Of a stretch of 64,000 nt of DNA, positions 24,635-35,525 are shown in pieces. A program made the translations under genes and the position numbers. Origin of the DNA: Undaria pinnatifida. Lineage: Eukaryota > Sar > Phaeophyceae > Laminariales > Alariaceae. The number at the start of each line of letters is the position of its first letter. Position 1 is the first letter of the stretch. A model generated the notes under the pieces. That model saw only the letters and a program-made list of their open reading frames with translations, was not told the origin of the DNA and searched no databases. The stretch is from the NCBI GenBank assembly GCA_012845835.1, contig JABAKD010000002.1:20474129-20538128 (forward strand), read 5' to 3'.

Positions 24635-25056
24635 CTCGTCGTGCCGGCGCCCCGCTGACCGGACACGCGGATCCGACCCGCGGGTCCGAAAATTATATGC
24701 ACAACTTACCACTTCCTGCACGAAAGCCTCTCTCGTGCCATACTCCGATCGTATGTTATCATAGGTCCAGAACAATCATACTAATAATAGGCGGAATCTT
24801 CTCGTACCAGGCATAAAGTATAACGCGAATCCCGTGTCGGATGGATCCGTAGGTACTATTCAGGTATATTGTCATCCATCCAAGTCCACTAGCAAAAGCC
24901 AGGCCACACACACTCTTGCAGGGTACAGCAATAAACACGTCACATACATCACAGTGTAAGAACCCATGTACGGCGTGCGTACACATGAAATACCCAGCAA
25001 GAATTGCCATACCAGATGAAATTTGACCATAATTACGAAGGCAAGAGCAGTCGTCG

Positions 25057-25057
<1 letters not shown>

Positions 25058-25090
<33 letters not shown>

Positions 25091-25093
25091 CCC
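25058..25093 (+). repeat. CAG microsatellite
   Basis: About 11 CAG units in the core of the outer hAT-like element. The matching place in the inner copy (23990-24030) has an interrupted CAG/CAC tract, so the pure run expanded after the copies split. Confidence 0.9.
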
Positions 25094-25878
25094 CGGATCA
25101 TCGCGGATCGCAGCCCGTGCCCACAGGTCCACCGCCCGCTCCAGTTGTGGGCATTTGCTGCCGAAGGCGCCTCAGCTAGGCTGCATGCTCGGGCCGGAGA
25201 CTTCATAGCTAGCTCGCTCGCCGGGGTGGAAGAAGAAGTCATCGGGTTAGAGCTGTCGGGTCGACCCGGGGGTCTATCTAGCGCTATACGGACACGGCTA
25301 AGTGCGGGTGTGTCGGTTGCGTTCTTTCTCGTTTTTCGCGCGCACACCATAATATATTGTAAGGATCGCGGTAACTAAAAAAGAGAGCACGACATCCTGG
25401 GAAAAGTACGAGGGACCAAGGACCAACCGACTGACCAAGGTATATATCCAGACATGTTTTGACCCGTGACTTTTCGACTTTGACCCGTGAGATACATCGC
25501 GGATTCAGTCGACCCAATCCGCATGAAACCCGCACCTCACGGGTCACTCGGAGTGTGGCGGGTCGGGTCGGGTAGGGTCAACAGTTGTTCAAATCTCGCG
25601 GGTCGGGTCGTGTCGGGTCGGGTCAGGAGGTTTTCTAATCTCACGGGTCGGGTCGAGTCGGGTCAAGAGTTTTCAAAATATCGCGGGCTGGGTCGGGTCG
25701 GGTCAGAGGGTTTCAAAACCTCGCGGGTCAGGTCGGGTAAGGTCAGGACGTCTCGAAATTTTCGCGGGTCGACCCGACCCGACCCGACCCAACCCGTGAG
25801 GTTTGACCTGACCCGTGAACAGCCCTGAAAATATCCATGGTTTTGTTCTGTAGGGTTTGCGCATTCCGGGTAGGGTAT

Positions 25879-26252
25879 TGTTAAGGTATTAGTGGGGTAT
25901 TAGTCCGTTTGACCACTTGCAAAAGGTTAACCAATAGCTTACCCAAACTAAGCCTTATAACACTCTCCCCCCCTGAAACGGCGGGATAGCAGGTCGGCCG
26001 GATATAATACCGGCGGACCTTTCCATATCCAAGCCGTTTCATTTCCTGGGGATACCAGGAAGAGTACTTTTCAAGTTCGACATGGGAAAATCTGAAAAGT
26101 TTATTATTGTGGATGGTGGGGATCGAACCCACGACCCAAAAAACCCATGTCCTGCCGTCGACGCCATTTGTTAAGGTATTAGTGGGGTATTAGTCCGTTT
26201 GACCACTTGCAAAAGGTTAACCGATAGCTTACCCAAACTAAGCCTTATAACA
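25879..26252 (-). mobile_element. TRIM (miniature LTR retrotransposon), whole
   Basis: Two 84-bp direct repeats (25879-25962 and 26169-26252) differ at one position and have TGTTA...TAACA ends. A short duplication GTAT flanks them (25875-25878, 26253-26256). On the minus strand the first LTR is followed by AAATGGCGTCGACGGC, a likely primer-binding site, and the second is preceded by the purine run AGGGGGGGAGAG, a likely polypurine tract. There is no coding domain, as expected of a TRIM. The interior also holds a perfect tRNA T-arm, GTGGGTTCGATCCCCAC (minus strand, about 26115-26132). It looks whole and very young. Confidence 0.88.
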
Positions 26253-26256
26253 GTAT

Positions 26257-27020
26257 TCACTTATTACAGAACCTACAGAAGTTTCGGGTACGAGTAATGT
26301 TTTCTTACAGGACCCACATAATTTTCGGTATGATATGAGTGCTGTACATAACTCACAAACGTATCGGGTACTACGGTAGTACAATATCCTGTACCGGCAC
26401 CCTGGGTACGGGTATGATTTTTTGCAGAACTAGTTTCGGGTACGGGGTATGAACCTCTTTATTACAAAAGACACATCATTTCTTTGTATGACATTTTTGA
26501 TAACAGAACCCACAGAAGTTTCGGGTAGGATAGAAGTTCTGGTTGTTGGTTATATAGCACGTGAATGCCCGTTCGGTCTCGTCATTACTGTGAAGAGCCA
26601 TGGAGGATGTTAGTTTAGATCGTCACAGCACGACGGTTACAAAAGTTGTGGAGGGTTGCATATATATTCGTAGGCGTTTTTATGCAATTTTTCTTATGAG
26701 AGGAGAGCTCCAGCACTCCGCTTTCTGTTTCATCTCTCCTCTATGTCCTCTAATACAACGAAGATAAGAACACTTGTCAGACCGCGAGGCGGTCAGGGCA
26801 TCTAGGCTTGGACTCGACGAACATTGGGTATGGTATTTTTTTCTTACAGAACCCACAGAAGTTTCTGGCACAGCACAATACGTGATACCCTTACCCGTAT
26901 CCGCACCGGGGTACAAGGGTGTAACCTACCCGCAGCGGGGTACAGGAGTATGTGCCTGTGCCCAGGGTGTTTCTCCCTCGGTGTACAGGGCTCACAGAAG
27001 TTTGTACCGTCTACTCCAGG
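26257..27020. repeat. Imperfect repeats around ACAGAACCCACAGAAG
   Basis: A block of TTACAGAACCCACAGAAGTTTCGGGTA followed by a variable GGTAC-rich tail recurs near 26270, 26305, 26505, 26850 and 26980. A unique segment at about 26550-26800 interrupts it. Nothing here looks coding. Confidence 0.55.
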
Positions 27021-27026
27021 AGGAAC

Positions 27027-27365
27027 CTACAGTACGAGTAGCGAATACATGAACGAGCGTCCGCGGGCGCCGTCGCTTCGATAGCCGTTCGGCACCACGA
27101 AGCTATCGGCGTCTTTGATGGTGTCCACCGGCAGGTCAACCACCCACACTGTCGAATCGTAGACAATCGCCGGCGTAATTATGGGCACGGTTTTCTGGCC
27201 GTCGACCACCTCTACCTCAGCGCGGTCCGTTTCTTGTGGCGCACGTGGACTGCCGCCACTCGGGTCTGGCGGTGTGCCTGACGGCGATCCATTTTGATGG
27301 TCTGTAGATGTGTTTGGCGGTGATCCATTCTGAGAGTCGGCATCACCCATGTTCACCCCCCCCAT
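27027..27365 (-). CDS. Hypothetical protein, possibly a first exon
   Basis: A 112-codon frame starting MGGVNMGDADSQNGS. Residues 1-50 are polar with a twice-repeated DHQNGSP/SQNGSP motif and many Pro/Ser; residues 55-112 are more ordered in composition (VPIITPAIVYDSTVWVVDLPVDTI). No family is recognised. A GT at the codon LLVL end (CTC|GTACTG) could be a splice donor, with further exons to the left, but none was found. It may equally be a chance frame or a mobile-element leader. Confidence 0.25.
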   Translation of the reverse strand: MGGVNMGDADSQNGSPPNTSTDHQNGSPSGTPPDPSGGSPRAPQETDRAEVEVVDGQKTVPIITPAIVYDSTVWVVDLPVDTIKDADSFVVPNGYRSDGARGRSFMYSLLVL

Positions 27366-28155
27366 AGACTGTACCGTTGTATTTTCGTGTCTGTGTGGTT
27401 ATGTGCGAGACAGCAGGAGTGGTGGTGTTTGTTTATGTATTTTGTACTTTGATTGTGACGTGGCGTGGCGTCAGAATGCAGAGCAACAACAACACAGCAA
27501 CAACAACAACAACAACAACGTGACCCCGTGCACCAGCGCTATTTTAAACAACTCTTAGGAGTGCGCGTTGTATAGTTTATTACCCCGCGCGCACAACCTA
27601 TTTATATCCGTATTACGCGTCTAAAAGAAGGTCGCCAGAAGTGGCTGACCTGGAGAGATCCAGCTGCCACGCTCCCGCAAGAGTGTCCGGCTGGCGTGAG
27701 GCGCCAGCCGAATCACGCATGTACCCTCCATTGTCGCCGCCGCCGCTAATGCCGCCGCCGCCCCACGAGTGCGTGCTTGGCAACGAAATGGTTGATACAG
27801 CCTGATCAGTAAAAAACGTCGAGGGTGTCAACGCAAACGAAAAAAAACGGGAGGTGATTTTGGGGCGGGGGTAAGTTCGTGATTTCGCAAACAAAACGTA
27901 CATGTTCTCCAACGAAACGGGCAATCGCCAAACTGCTGTAGTAGTCTATCAGGTATATACCAGGCACACGCAACGGTGTGTGACTCTGACTGGCTGTGAG
28001 GGAAACGGCTGCTGCTGCTGCTACGGCTGCTTCTGCTTGAAGCTTGGCTCTCACGGCGTCGTTCCCGCCGCACCATAAGTTTCGCGCGCGAGCGTGGTGG
28101 CTTGAAGCGGAGGGGGGCGAGGGGGGCGGCGTGGGGACGGGGGAGGTTCCTTGCC
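27366..28155. other. Region with open minus-strand frames and CAA tract
   Basis: A (CAA)n microsatellite lies at 27485-27520 on the plus strand. Minus-strand frames at 27613-27924 and 27806-28076 are open; one contains Gly-rich GGGGISGGGDNGG, another an Ala run followed by SHTPLRVPGIYLIDYYSSLAIARFVG. They overlap in different frames, and if this is a gene it would need splicing that I cannot settle. No domain recognised. Confidence 0.25.
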
Positions 28156-28215
28156 GTTGCTAGAGTGATACCACTCTATCCGCACGTTGTTAGAGTGATA
28201 TTACTCTACCCGCAG
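28156..28215. promoter_or_regulatory. Two palindromic sites 30 bp apart
   Basis: Two tandem 30-bp units, each with a palindrome: TAGAGTGATACCACTCTA and TTAGAGTGATATTACTCTA. The exact 30-bp spacing places both on one face of the helix, as with paired binding sites of a dimeric regulator. They lie upstream of the doubtful minus-strand frames at 27.6-28.1 kb. A chance tandem duplication is the alternative. Confidence 0.4.
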
Positions 28216-29717
28216 CACAACTATCGCTAGTGAGCATGGTCGAGGGTCGAATAGGGGGAGGGCGTGGGGCGGAGGCGGGAAGGGGGGGGGGGGTTCTCCG
28301 CCAATGCTAAGCATGTCCAGAAAAACAAACACTGCTACGCAGTTGATATAACAATAGTAAAATTTGTAGGTGAAACAAGTCTGAAACGCCAGTAGGGGCA
28401 GCGGCGGCGGGAGAACGAAGTTTTTATTTGGTTGGAGTTCCATTTGCAAGCTGGGCGCATTGTAAGGAAGAAATGTGTGAGTCTGGTAGCTACTGTCGTA
28501 GAGTGTGCTGGGTGGAACAGAGACGCTGCTGAGATCTGCGGTCAGAAGAATCCCAGCTTGGTTGAGGGGGCGTGCTTGTAAGGGAATGAGACCCAGTGCT
28601 CTACTATTCTTGTGATCATCGTTTCTTCGCGAATACTGGTCGCTGGTCGATACACATAGGTCTTTTTATGTATCCTTGAAATCGTAGGCTGTCCGTGAGT
28701 GTAGTAAATGTGTTCAATGCTCGCGTTTGCAAGCTGCGTGGGATACTATTTGGGTGTCCGGCATCCCAAGTTCTTTGTGTTTGTGGACAAGGAATATTTG
28801 TGAAACGCGAGCTCGTTACGTGGAAGGTTGGAGAAAAACATCGATTGCCTTTATTAAAACAGTTTAGTAGCTCCCGCCCTCACCTCTATAAAAATCTCTG
28901 GGTAACATCCCGGGAGTGCACAAAATCCGCTTTGACCGCAAACAGCGAGCTAGACACGTGAACGGCAAGAAAATATTACTCAGCAAAGGTGCTGGAGCAG
29001 TAGCACATGCTAATGGAGGGCCGGCAATTAAAGGCGGCGTAGTCGTGATTGATTGCCGTCTTCGCTAGGTTTTGTTCGGGCGGTTCTGCCGCCCGACCTG
29101 TTGACAGAAGCGTGTGATGCGCGACGCGCCGTTGAAGACGCTTCCTAAAAAATATCTTGAGTCTCATCCAAGTACTTGTCTCCAAAACGGGCGTGTAGCG
29201 TGGTGAAAGGTCTAAAAAAACTGGCGGTGGTGGAGCTCGAATCGTCTGTTGTACATGTATCATCTAAGAAAACAACAACCACACCATGCTTCAATTAGTT
29301 GGTGGACTACTTGCGGCCGGCCGGCTACTACTACTGTGTAGATGCCGTGACTACGGTGCCCGCTCGATGCAGCACATATTGAGGGGCTGAGAGGGGCTGC
29401 ATAATTGTGGCGCGAATCCAATACATCTTCTGTTTGTTGTACTCTGGCTCAGAACCCTGCCGGTATATCGTGCTGTATTGCACACTGCACGCAACTATTG
29501 TGCACACTTCCAACAGCAGCAGCTCGGCCATTCATTGGCTTCGCACAAAGTACCACAAGATAGGAAGACTGTTGTGTGACGGATTCAAATCCAATTAACC
29601 AAACCAATGAAAAAAAATGGATGAATAGTGAAAGATAATCGAAACCACCCCGAGTTGTTCCCCCTCTCGTCCCCTTGATTCATTCGAAGATCTTTCTCAG
29701 GCATAGCCGTCGTCCTA
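28216..29717. other. Non-coding stretch
   Basis: No gene recognised. G-rich tract near 28280-28292. Open frames at 28201-28449 (minus) and 28695-28961 (plus) lack motifs. Confidence 0.4.
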
Positions 29718-29800
29718 TGACTATAGACCCTCGCATCTCTACAATGCCGGGACGGAGCACGCCCGGTTTTCATCGCCCAGGCAGATATCGCGTGCACCAT
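29718..29800 (-). repeat. Third copy of the 15.1/16.5 kb terminus
   Basis: Matches the inverted ends of the 15106-16500 element through TATAGACCCTCGCATC, GGGACGGAGCACG and GGTTTTCATCG. No partner terminus was found nearby, so it is a solitary end. Confidence 0.6.
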
Positions 29801-30690
29801 GCGCGCAGCGCCGTGAGATGTTCGGCGAATCGCATGAAGGGTGGGCTGCATCCTAGAACCACTTGTAAGGCGGACTTCAGCACCTTGTGCCTGTGTGCAT
29901 ACGTTCTTGCATATCATATTATGGATGACAGTATACCCCCCCCCCCTCCTGGCTTAAACTGCTGGCATCTCTCCGGTCCAAAATGGAGGTACAAGGATAA
30001 ACACATAAAATAACTTTCATCGGCTATGCGGCATAGGTACTAGGTAATGGGTACCTATAGATTGGGTGTACCCCAAAATCCAACGTTGGTTCTTACGCGA
30101 AACGTTTCGAGACGTTTCTTGTACCCGCGATATCCTGCGGTCGTCTCCGCCCCGCCCCCCTCTCCTTGTGCACGATAATATGCAGAGACCAAACACATTA
30201 CGAGTACAACTATATATAGTCTAGACTATATACTCGCGTATTATGCAGGCGTATGCATAAGGTATACCGCGTGTACGAGGCACCTTTCCATGCCTTCCCT
30301 CTGTTTTACCCTTCGTATGATCACACTACGACACTGCTGTCTGTAGTGCTTCATACCTGTAGCCGCGAGAACCATTCCTGTCTCGGAAAATAAATCCTGA
30401 AAAAACAACGAAATCCAACATTTGCTGCGATCCATTTTTTGCCCCGCCTCTTCGTTTGTTTATCCTATACGATAAAGAAGGAGGGACGAAAAACTTGCTT
30501 ACGTACACCCCCCTCTTCCGGCGCGACGGGCAGCGAAGGTTCAACAGTCGATGAGGTATCTCGCTTTAGAAAAGAGATAAAAATAAGACAGGTCTGTGCA
30601 GGTCTATGTGATCCATGTCACCTCCGAGGCCGAAAAAAGATAGGTGGGGCAGCACAAGGTTCGATAAAGAAGATTCGCTCGTCGAAAGAC

Positions 30691-30727
<37 letters not shown>

Positions 30728-33004
30728 GCAGCAATTATCTTCTAGAGCGAGGCACCCACGTGTGCACGTGTTGTGTGTTTGCAAGTTGTCTGCAACGAAC
30801 ATATAGTCTATATGATGCCTTCTGCCTGTCGCTTTTTCTACGCGCTACATCCCACATTGTTGCCGCCTCACCGGAGGGCTCAAAGCTTTCGTGGCTCAGC
30901 AAGCAGCAACCGCAACCTACACAAATGATGTGGGCCTCTCATCGTGGGCAGCTTACGACACGAAAATGTCAGCAAGCAGCAGTGATGATACAAAAACCCT
31001 GCTTTTTAATGGCCCGTTTTCCCTCTGTGCCCTGTTGTCTTTCGGTTTTCAATTTCTCAACGTTCAGATAGGTTTCTGTCTCGGCACAAAGCAGTACACA
31101 TCCAATCACAGACAGCCAGAAGATAGTGAATGGAAAATGACCGCGGCGTCACAGAGAAAGTCAGCAACCTTGCAGACAGGTTGTCGCACCTTCTCTTCCT
31201 GGCTGTGTTGCTCGTGGGTGGGGAAACGCGGGGGCTTTTCGCTCTTGTTTCGCAAAACAGACCAAAGAGAGCGAGAGCCGAGCGCCGCATTATTATTTCC
31301 GCTCGTCGATTTCCATGAAAAAAAAGCAGACGCATAGTCTAGTCTACTTGTATAGTCTAGACTAGATTGCTATATGAGGATATCTAAAGTCCCGTCACAC
31401 ACTGATTGTTTGTGCACGGACAAGATACTTGTGCTGGTGGTGGTGCACCTGTGTACACACATACGAAAGGAGAAGACGAGAGGTTCACTCAAACACGCTT
31501 TTTCGTCGTAGCCCTAGGTCTCGCACAGCAGAACAGCAGCAGCACACTGGCAGCAGCGGCTGCTTGCGGCAGTTAACTGTTGTTTTTTTCCGTTTCAGCT
31601 CATGAATCATGAACACAAAAAACAGATATCCGCACCAAAACCAGTATCCAACAAATGCTGCGCTGTTTTTCGCGGTGCGCGGCAATATATCTACCCTGCA
31701 CTCCTCCCCACCACTCACCTTCTTCAGTAGCTTCGAGTACTACTCTATTTTGCCCTGGTTACCAGGCAGAGACGGAGGGTGTGCCGGTTGAGAGATGGGC
31801 AATGTCGGCGGGAAAGTGTTTGCCAGCTCCGCGAACTTCCTCTTCTGCTGCTGTGCTACTGCTGCTGCAGCCTGATTTGATTGTGAGTTGTGTACGAGCA
31901 TGAAAATTGCAGCTGCAGTGTGTTTTGCTACCCCCCGGCCCGTCGTGTGCCACTTTCGAGCGACCATCACTTGCCTGCCGTAGAAAAATCTACTCGACAA
32001 AACACGAGAGAGAGAGCCTACTGCCGAAGATCCGAAGAAGAATTGGACCGCCGGACGATGTTTTATTCGGCAGTTGGAAAATTATTTGGCGCCGAAGAGC
32101 CCAAAGAAACAGAAAATATAATAATATCCATCGGAATCCGATTCAACGACACGCCAAATGTCCAACCGCTTTCTTGATTTTGGTGTTCGATTTTGATTCG
32201 ATAATAATGTAGGAAGAAACTACTCTGAGATTCTGCGTACACAGGTCTCTTGTGGACGCGTCAAGCCACTTTTAGTCCTTAAAATACTCGTTTCAGAATT
32301 GGGGAGCCGTCAACCAAAGAGTCAAACCGCAGTCTCCTATTAATAGCATCTTTCGAAGGTAAGACTCTACCTGCATACGTAAATATAAGGACTTTTTGAG
32401 TCCTAATATCCATATCAAAGAATCGTTATATCTACGGATGCAGAGTGGTACCACCCGGTATCATACCAAACTCTCCTGCTGTCTCACATTTCCTTTTTCG
32501 TACGCATCTGTCGTTCACGGTCGTGCGCTCTTGGCTCGATTGCCCCGTCAGCTTCGTATGCGTTACACCAAACAAGTGATTACAACACGTGGACACGTGG
32601 GCGGGCTATACAATGTAAACGCACCGACCCCGGGACGAAATAAGGCAATATCTAAAAACAGAACGGCGAGAAATGTGCTCTGGATTCGAGGATGGGTCTT
32701 CTTTTTCATCTGTCTGTCTATTATGGGGCCAAATCCTACCACCACCTATTGGCAAGTACCATGCCGCTGTTCTGCTATGCTGTCACGAACCGATATCTTT
32801 CGCTAAAAAGCGTACGCGATGGAGCTAACGGTGGTAGTAAGTACCTGGTAGGTAGGCAAGTAGCCCTACTATTTAATAGCTGCCCACGAGTAAACTTCGT
32901 ATATATATGCTCCGCTTTTCGCATTCAGCACGTTTGGCATCGCATGGCTAAATCGTCAGCGTATTAGACTATAGACTATTATACTTGTAGTACCAGGTGA
33001 GGAT
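29801..33004. other. Non-coding stretch with palindromes and one long weak ORF
   Basis: No gene supported. A 210-codon plus frame at 30439-31071 crosses a CAG tract at 30690-30722 read as poly-Ala and has no domain. Palindromes of the TATAGTCTAGACTATA type lie at 30213-30232 and 31351-31364, with weaker ones at 30802 and 32963. Everything else is short frames. Confidence 0.4.
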
Positions 33005-33190
33005 TTGCTCGCTTCCCATTTATCTTCGCACTTTTTATCCTTCTCCCTCCCTAGATGTAACTCATCCGGCATCACTGAAGGTGGCTCTTCTCCCCCCTCC
33101 CCACTACGGTACGTGCCTTCGTTTTTGTCACGAAAATTCTTCAGCCTTTTTTCTTCCCTCTTGTGTTCTTTCATCGCGATGTATGTATTC
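33005..33190 (+). repeat. Leader repeat, copy without array
   Basis: Matches the leaders of the two 42-bp array units (52005-52180 and 53230-53405): a CTCCCTCCCTAGA block, then CTTCTCC, CCCCACTACGGTACGTGCC, TTCGTTTTTGTCACGA and TTCTTCCCTC. Here the 42-bp array is absent. Confidence 0.7.
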
Positions 33191-34640
33191 TTTCTCGTAG
33201 TTTGTGAAATATCGATAGTTTCTCTCTAGCATGGTGAATCGGCACGGACACCGGAGGGTGCTGGATGTTCACGGGTGGAAAACAAACACACTCTTTTTTA
33301 CCCGCGAAACTCTCGCCGTACAAAAAAAAAGAACCTTGAAAATTTCGAACTCACCACACAGGTCACCATATATATTTAAACTATTTCATGAAAAAAAGAC
33401 ACACTAGCCCTAGGGTAGTTTGTGCTGGCTTCGGCTCTGCAGCAGTAAAGACCATAATAATAGTAGTACCTGTAGTACCTAAAATAATAGTCTAATCGGT
33501 GACCTGTGTTTTTAAATCACCACTGTTATTAATAGCGTGCCAACACTGCTGCTGTACGTAGCTCGGTACCTTAGGTGATAACGCGTCTTCGCAGCTCACA
33601 CAATATGACGTCACATCAAAGACTAACGGGACCGAATCTCTGTGAAAATGTTTTGGTGTTGTTTTAATTCATGCAGAGAACAAGCATGCCAGTATCCCTT
33701 TTGCGCGGTTGCGTCCCGAAAAAACATCAACTCCCCAGGAGGTCCCCATTTCCCCCCCGCCAAACTGGACCAAAAGACTAGGAAAGCACTACTTGCGACC
33801 AGCGCATACACATCATACATGGAGGTATGACATCCCTCAGTAGTGGCGGCCCATTAACTTAGCTGCGCAGGTCCCGCTCCAGCACGATATTAAGGTAAAC
33901 ATAGATCGTCGCGCTGTTGGGCTACACTGGCCAAAGTTAACCGATTTCGACGCATCCTTTAACCCATTTAAACTACTCACACAAAGAGTTCGTTATATTA
34001 CTGCTGTGCAGCTCTACTAAGCAGGTCCCACGTGTTAGGACCTATTTAGTGTGTGCCGCCGTAACATCAAGAAACGTCTGATGATAACTAACTGCAGGCC
34101 CGATTTCTCGCGGATGGAGATTTTGCTACTACACCAGGAATCCCCGTTCCCACGCATTACAGCAGTTACATACACTTTACCCCCCCCGTTGCTTTAGAGT
34201 GGCTAGGGGTATACCAGCGTAGAAGAGGTAACATGGCTGCGTCTTGTTAGGCTCGGCAACTGTTTGACCTTGATTTCAGATAAAATCGAGTTAATCTGAT
34301 ACGATATATGCGTGGAAGCGTGTGGCGCGCTTCAGCTTGTCATAATTACCCATCTGCGGGGGGACAAGAACAAAAAGAACAAAAAATAAACAAATCCCGG
34401 CGAATACAAATTACGTTGTCGTGGTGACGCGCATGCGCGTTCACGAGACCAGTCGTTGTTGCCGCCTAGCTGAGTGTCATTCCTTCCGGAAAAGCTTTGG
34501 ATCAAAGCATGGTTCAATCAGGCTTCGATCCGTAGGGGTCCATTCTGTACCAGCCAACGACTGTACGCCGCCGTGTTAGTTCCCAAACCTCAAACTGCTA
34601 CAATCGCAAAGGCTGCGACTATAATAAATTCGTATTCCAC
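33191..34640. other. Non-coding stretch
   Basis: No gene recognised. Short frames only; a TATATATTTAAA stretch lies near 33370. Confidence 0.4.
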
Positions 34641-34998
34641 CCTGGGGATTGAACTTCACAAGCTACTAGGGCCCATCAAGGTGCAGGTCTCACGCCTATC
34701 TACACGCACAAAAGAAACACGTGATACGATTACCACGGGGCGCTAATCTCAAACACAAAGACGGAGACTCCTTTCAACTGATACCCATCGTTCGCAGCCC
34801 GTGAAATCACACAATATTACCTGGGGATTGAACTTCACAAGCTACTAGGGCCCATCAAGGTGCAGGTCTCACGCCTATCTACACGCACAAAAGAAACACG
34901 TGATACGATTACCACGGGGCGCTAATCTCAAACACAAAGACGGAGACTCCTTTCAACTGATACCCATCGTTCGCAGCCCGTGAAATCACACAATATTA
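34641..34998. repeat. Perfect 179-bp tandem duplication
   Basis: 34641-34819 and 34820-34998 are identical by eye, both from CCTGGGGATTGAACTTC to CACACAATATTA. Such identity means a very recent duplication or an assembly artefact. Confidence 0.93.
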
Positions 34999-35525
34999 TA
35001 CACGCACCGCCCGCTCCCCACCACCCGCTCCCGCGACACCCCCGATCTCTCACCCCCCTCGCTGCCAATCCGCCTCGGCAAACGTTCCGATCGAGTGCAC
35101 CAATAAAACGAAAAAAATACTGCAAAAAGAAGCGTACTAACAGGAACGCACACACCCTTTGCCGCGCATTCTCTGTTCTAGTTCCACCCACGTCATCATA
35201 CACAAAAGTCAACGCCGCAATCAAAAAGAGGCATGGCAGCAACGAAGGGTTCGAGAAAGTCGAAAACTTCGCAACGCCTCTATCAATAGTACGGCGGGGG
35301 GTCTAGACCCTATACGCCTCGCATTCTGGGAGCGGCAGCAGAGCAGCAGACTGCTGTTAACTACCTATACACCCTGGACTCCCTGCATTCCGGGAACGGT
35401 TGCGGCTGCTGCCGCTGCTTCCCCTGCAGCATTGCGATATTCCCTTCACTCGTAGAGCTAGCTATCAGATGCTTTGGCACTGCTGCTGCCGTTTCCTTGT
35501 AACATGCTGCCTTCAAATCACCGAG
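34999..35525. other. Intergenic, downstream of the export-protein gene
   Basis: Holds the expected 3' flank of the minus-strand gene. GAGCTAGCTATC followed by a GCTTTGGC block appears twice (35454 and 35523), the second overlapping the stop codon of that gene. A Pro-rich frame on the plus strand at 34980-35306 is not convincing. Confidence 0.4.

Larger units (their letters stand above)
22806..25827 (+). mobile_element. hAT-like non-autonomous element, outer copy
   Basis: Begins CAGAGCGTTTCACGGGTC and ends GACCCGTGAACAGCCCTG, flanked by a perfect 8-bp duplication AAAATATC (22798-22805 and 25828-25835). CAGRG termini, 8-bp duplications and long subterminal arrays (here GGGTC repeats with GTTTTGAAATCTCGCGG spacers) are hAT hallmarks. 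It carries no transposase. Its own length is about 1.58 kb; the rest is the inner copy at 23199-24634 plus that copy's target duplication. The unique core, with CGAAAATTATA, CTCGTACCAGGC and CCAAGTCCAC, and a CAG tract, resumes at 24682. Confidence 0.88.

Noticed and set aside
22806-25827. Simple tandem segmental duplication of about 1.06 kb
   Set aside because: Target duplications and terminal motifs at both copies fit a nested transposon insertion better.
26100-26180. A tRNA gene at the TRIM
   Set aside because: Only the T-arm and 3' end are tRNA-like; the 5' half is LTR and primer-site sequence.
30439-31071. 210-codon frame with a poly-Ala run
   Set aside because: The run is a CAG microsatellite; no domain, and overlapping frames of similar length exist.
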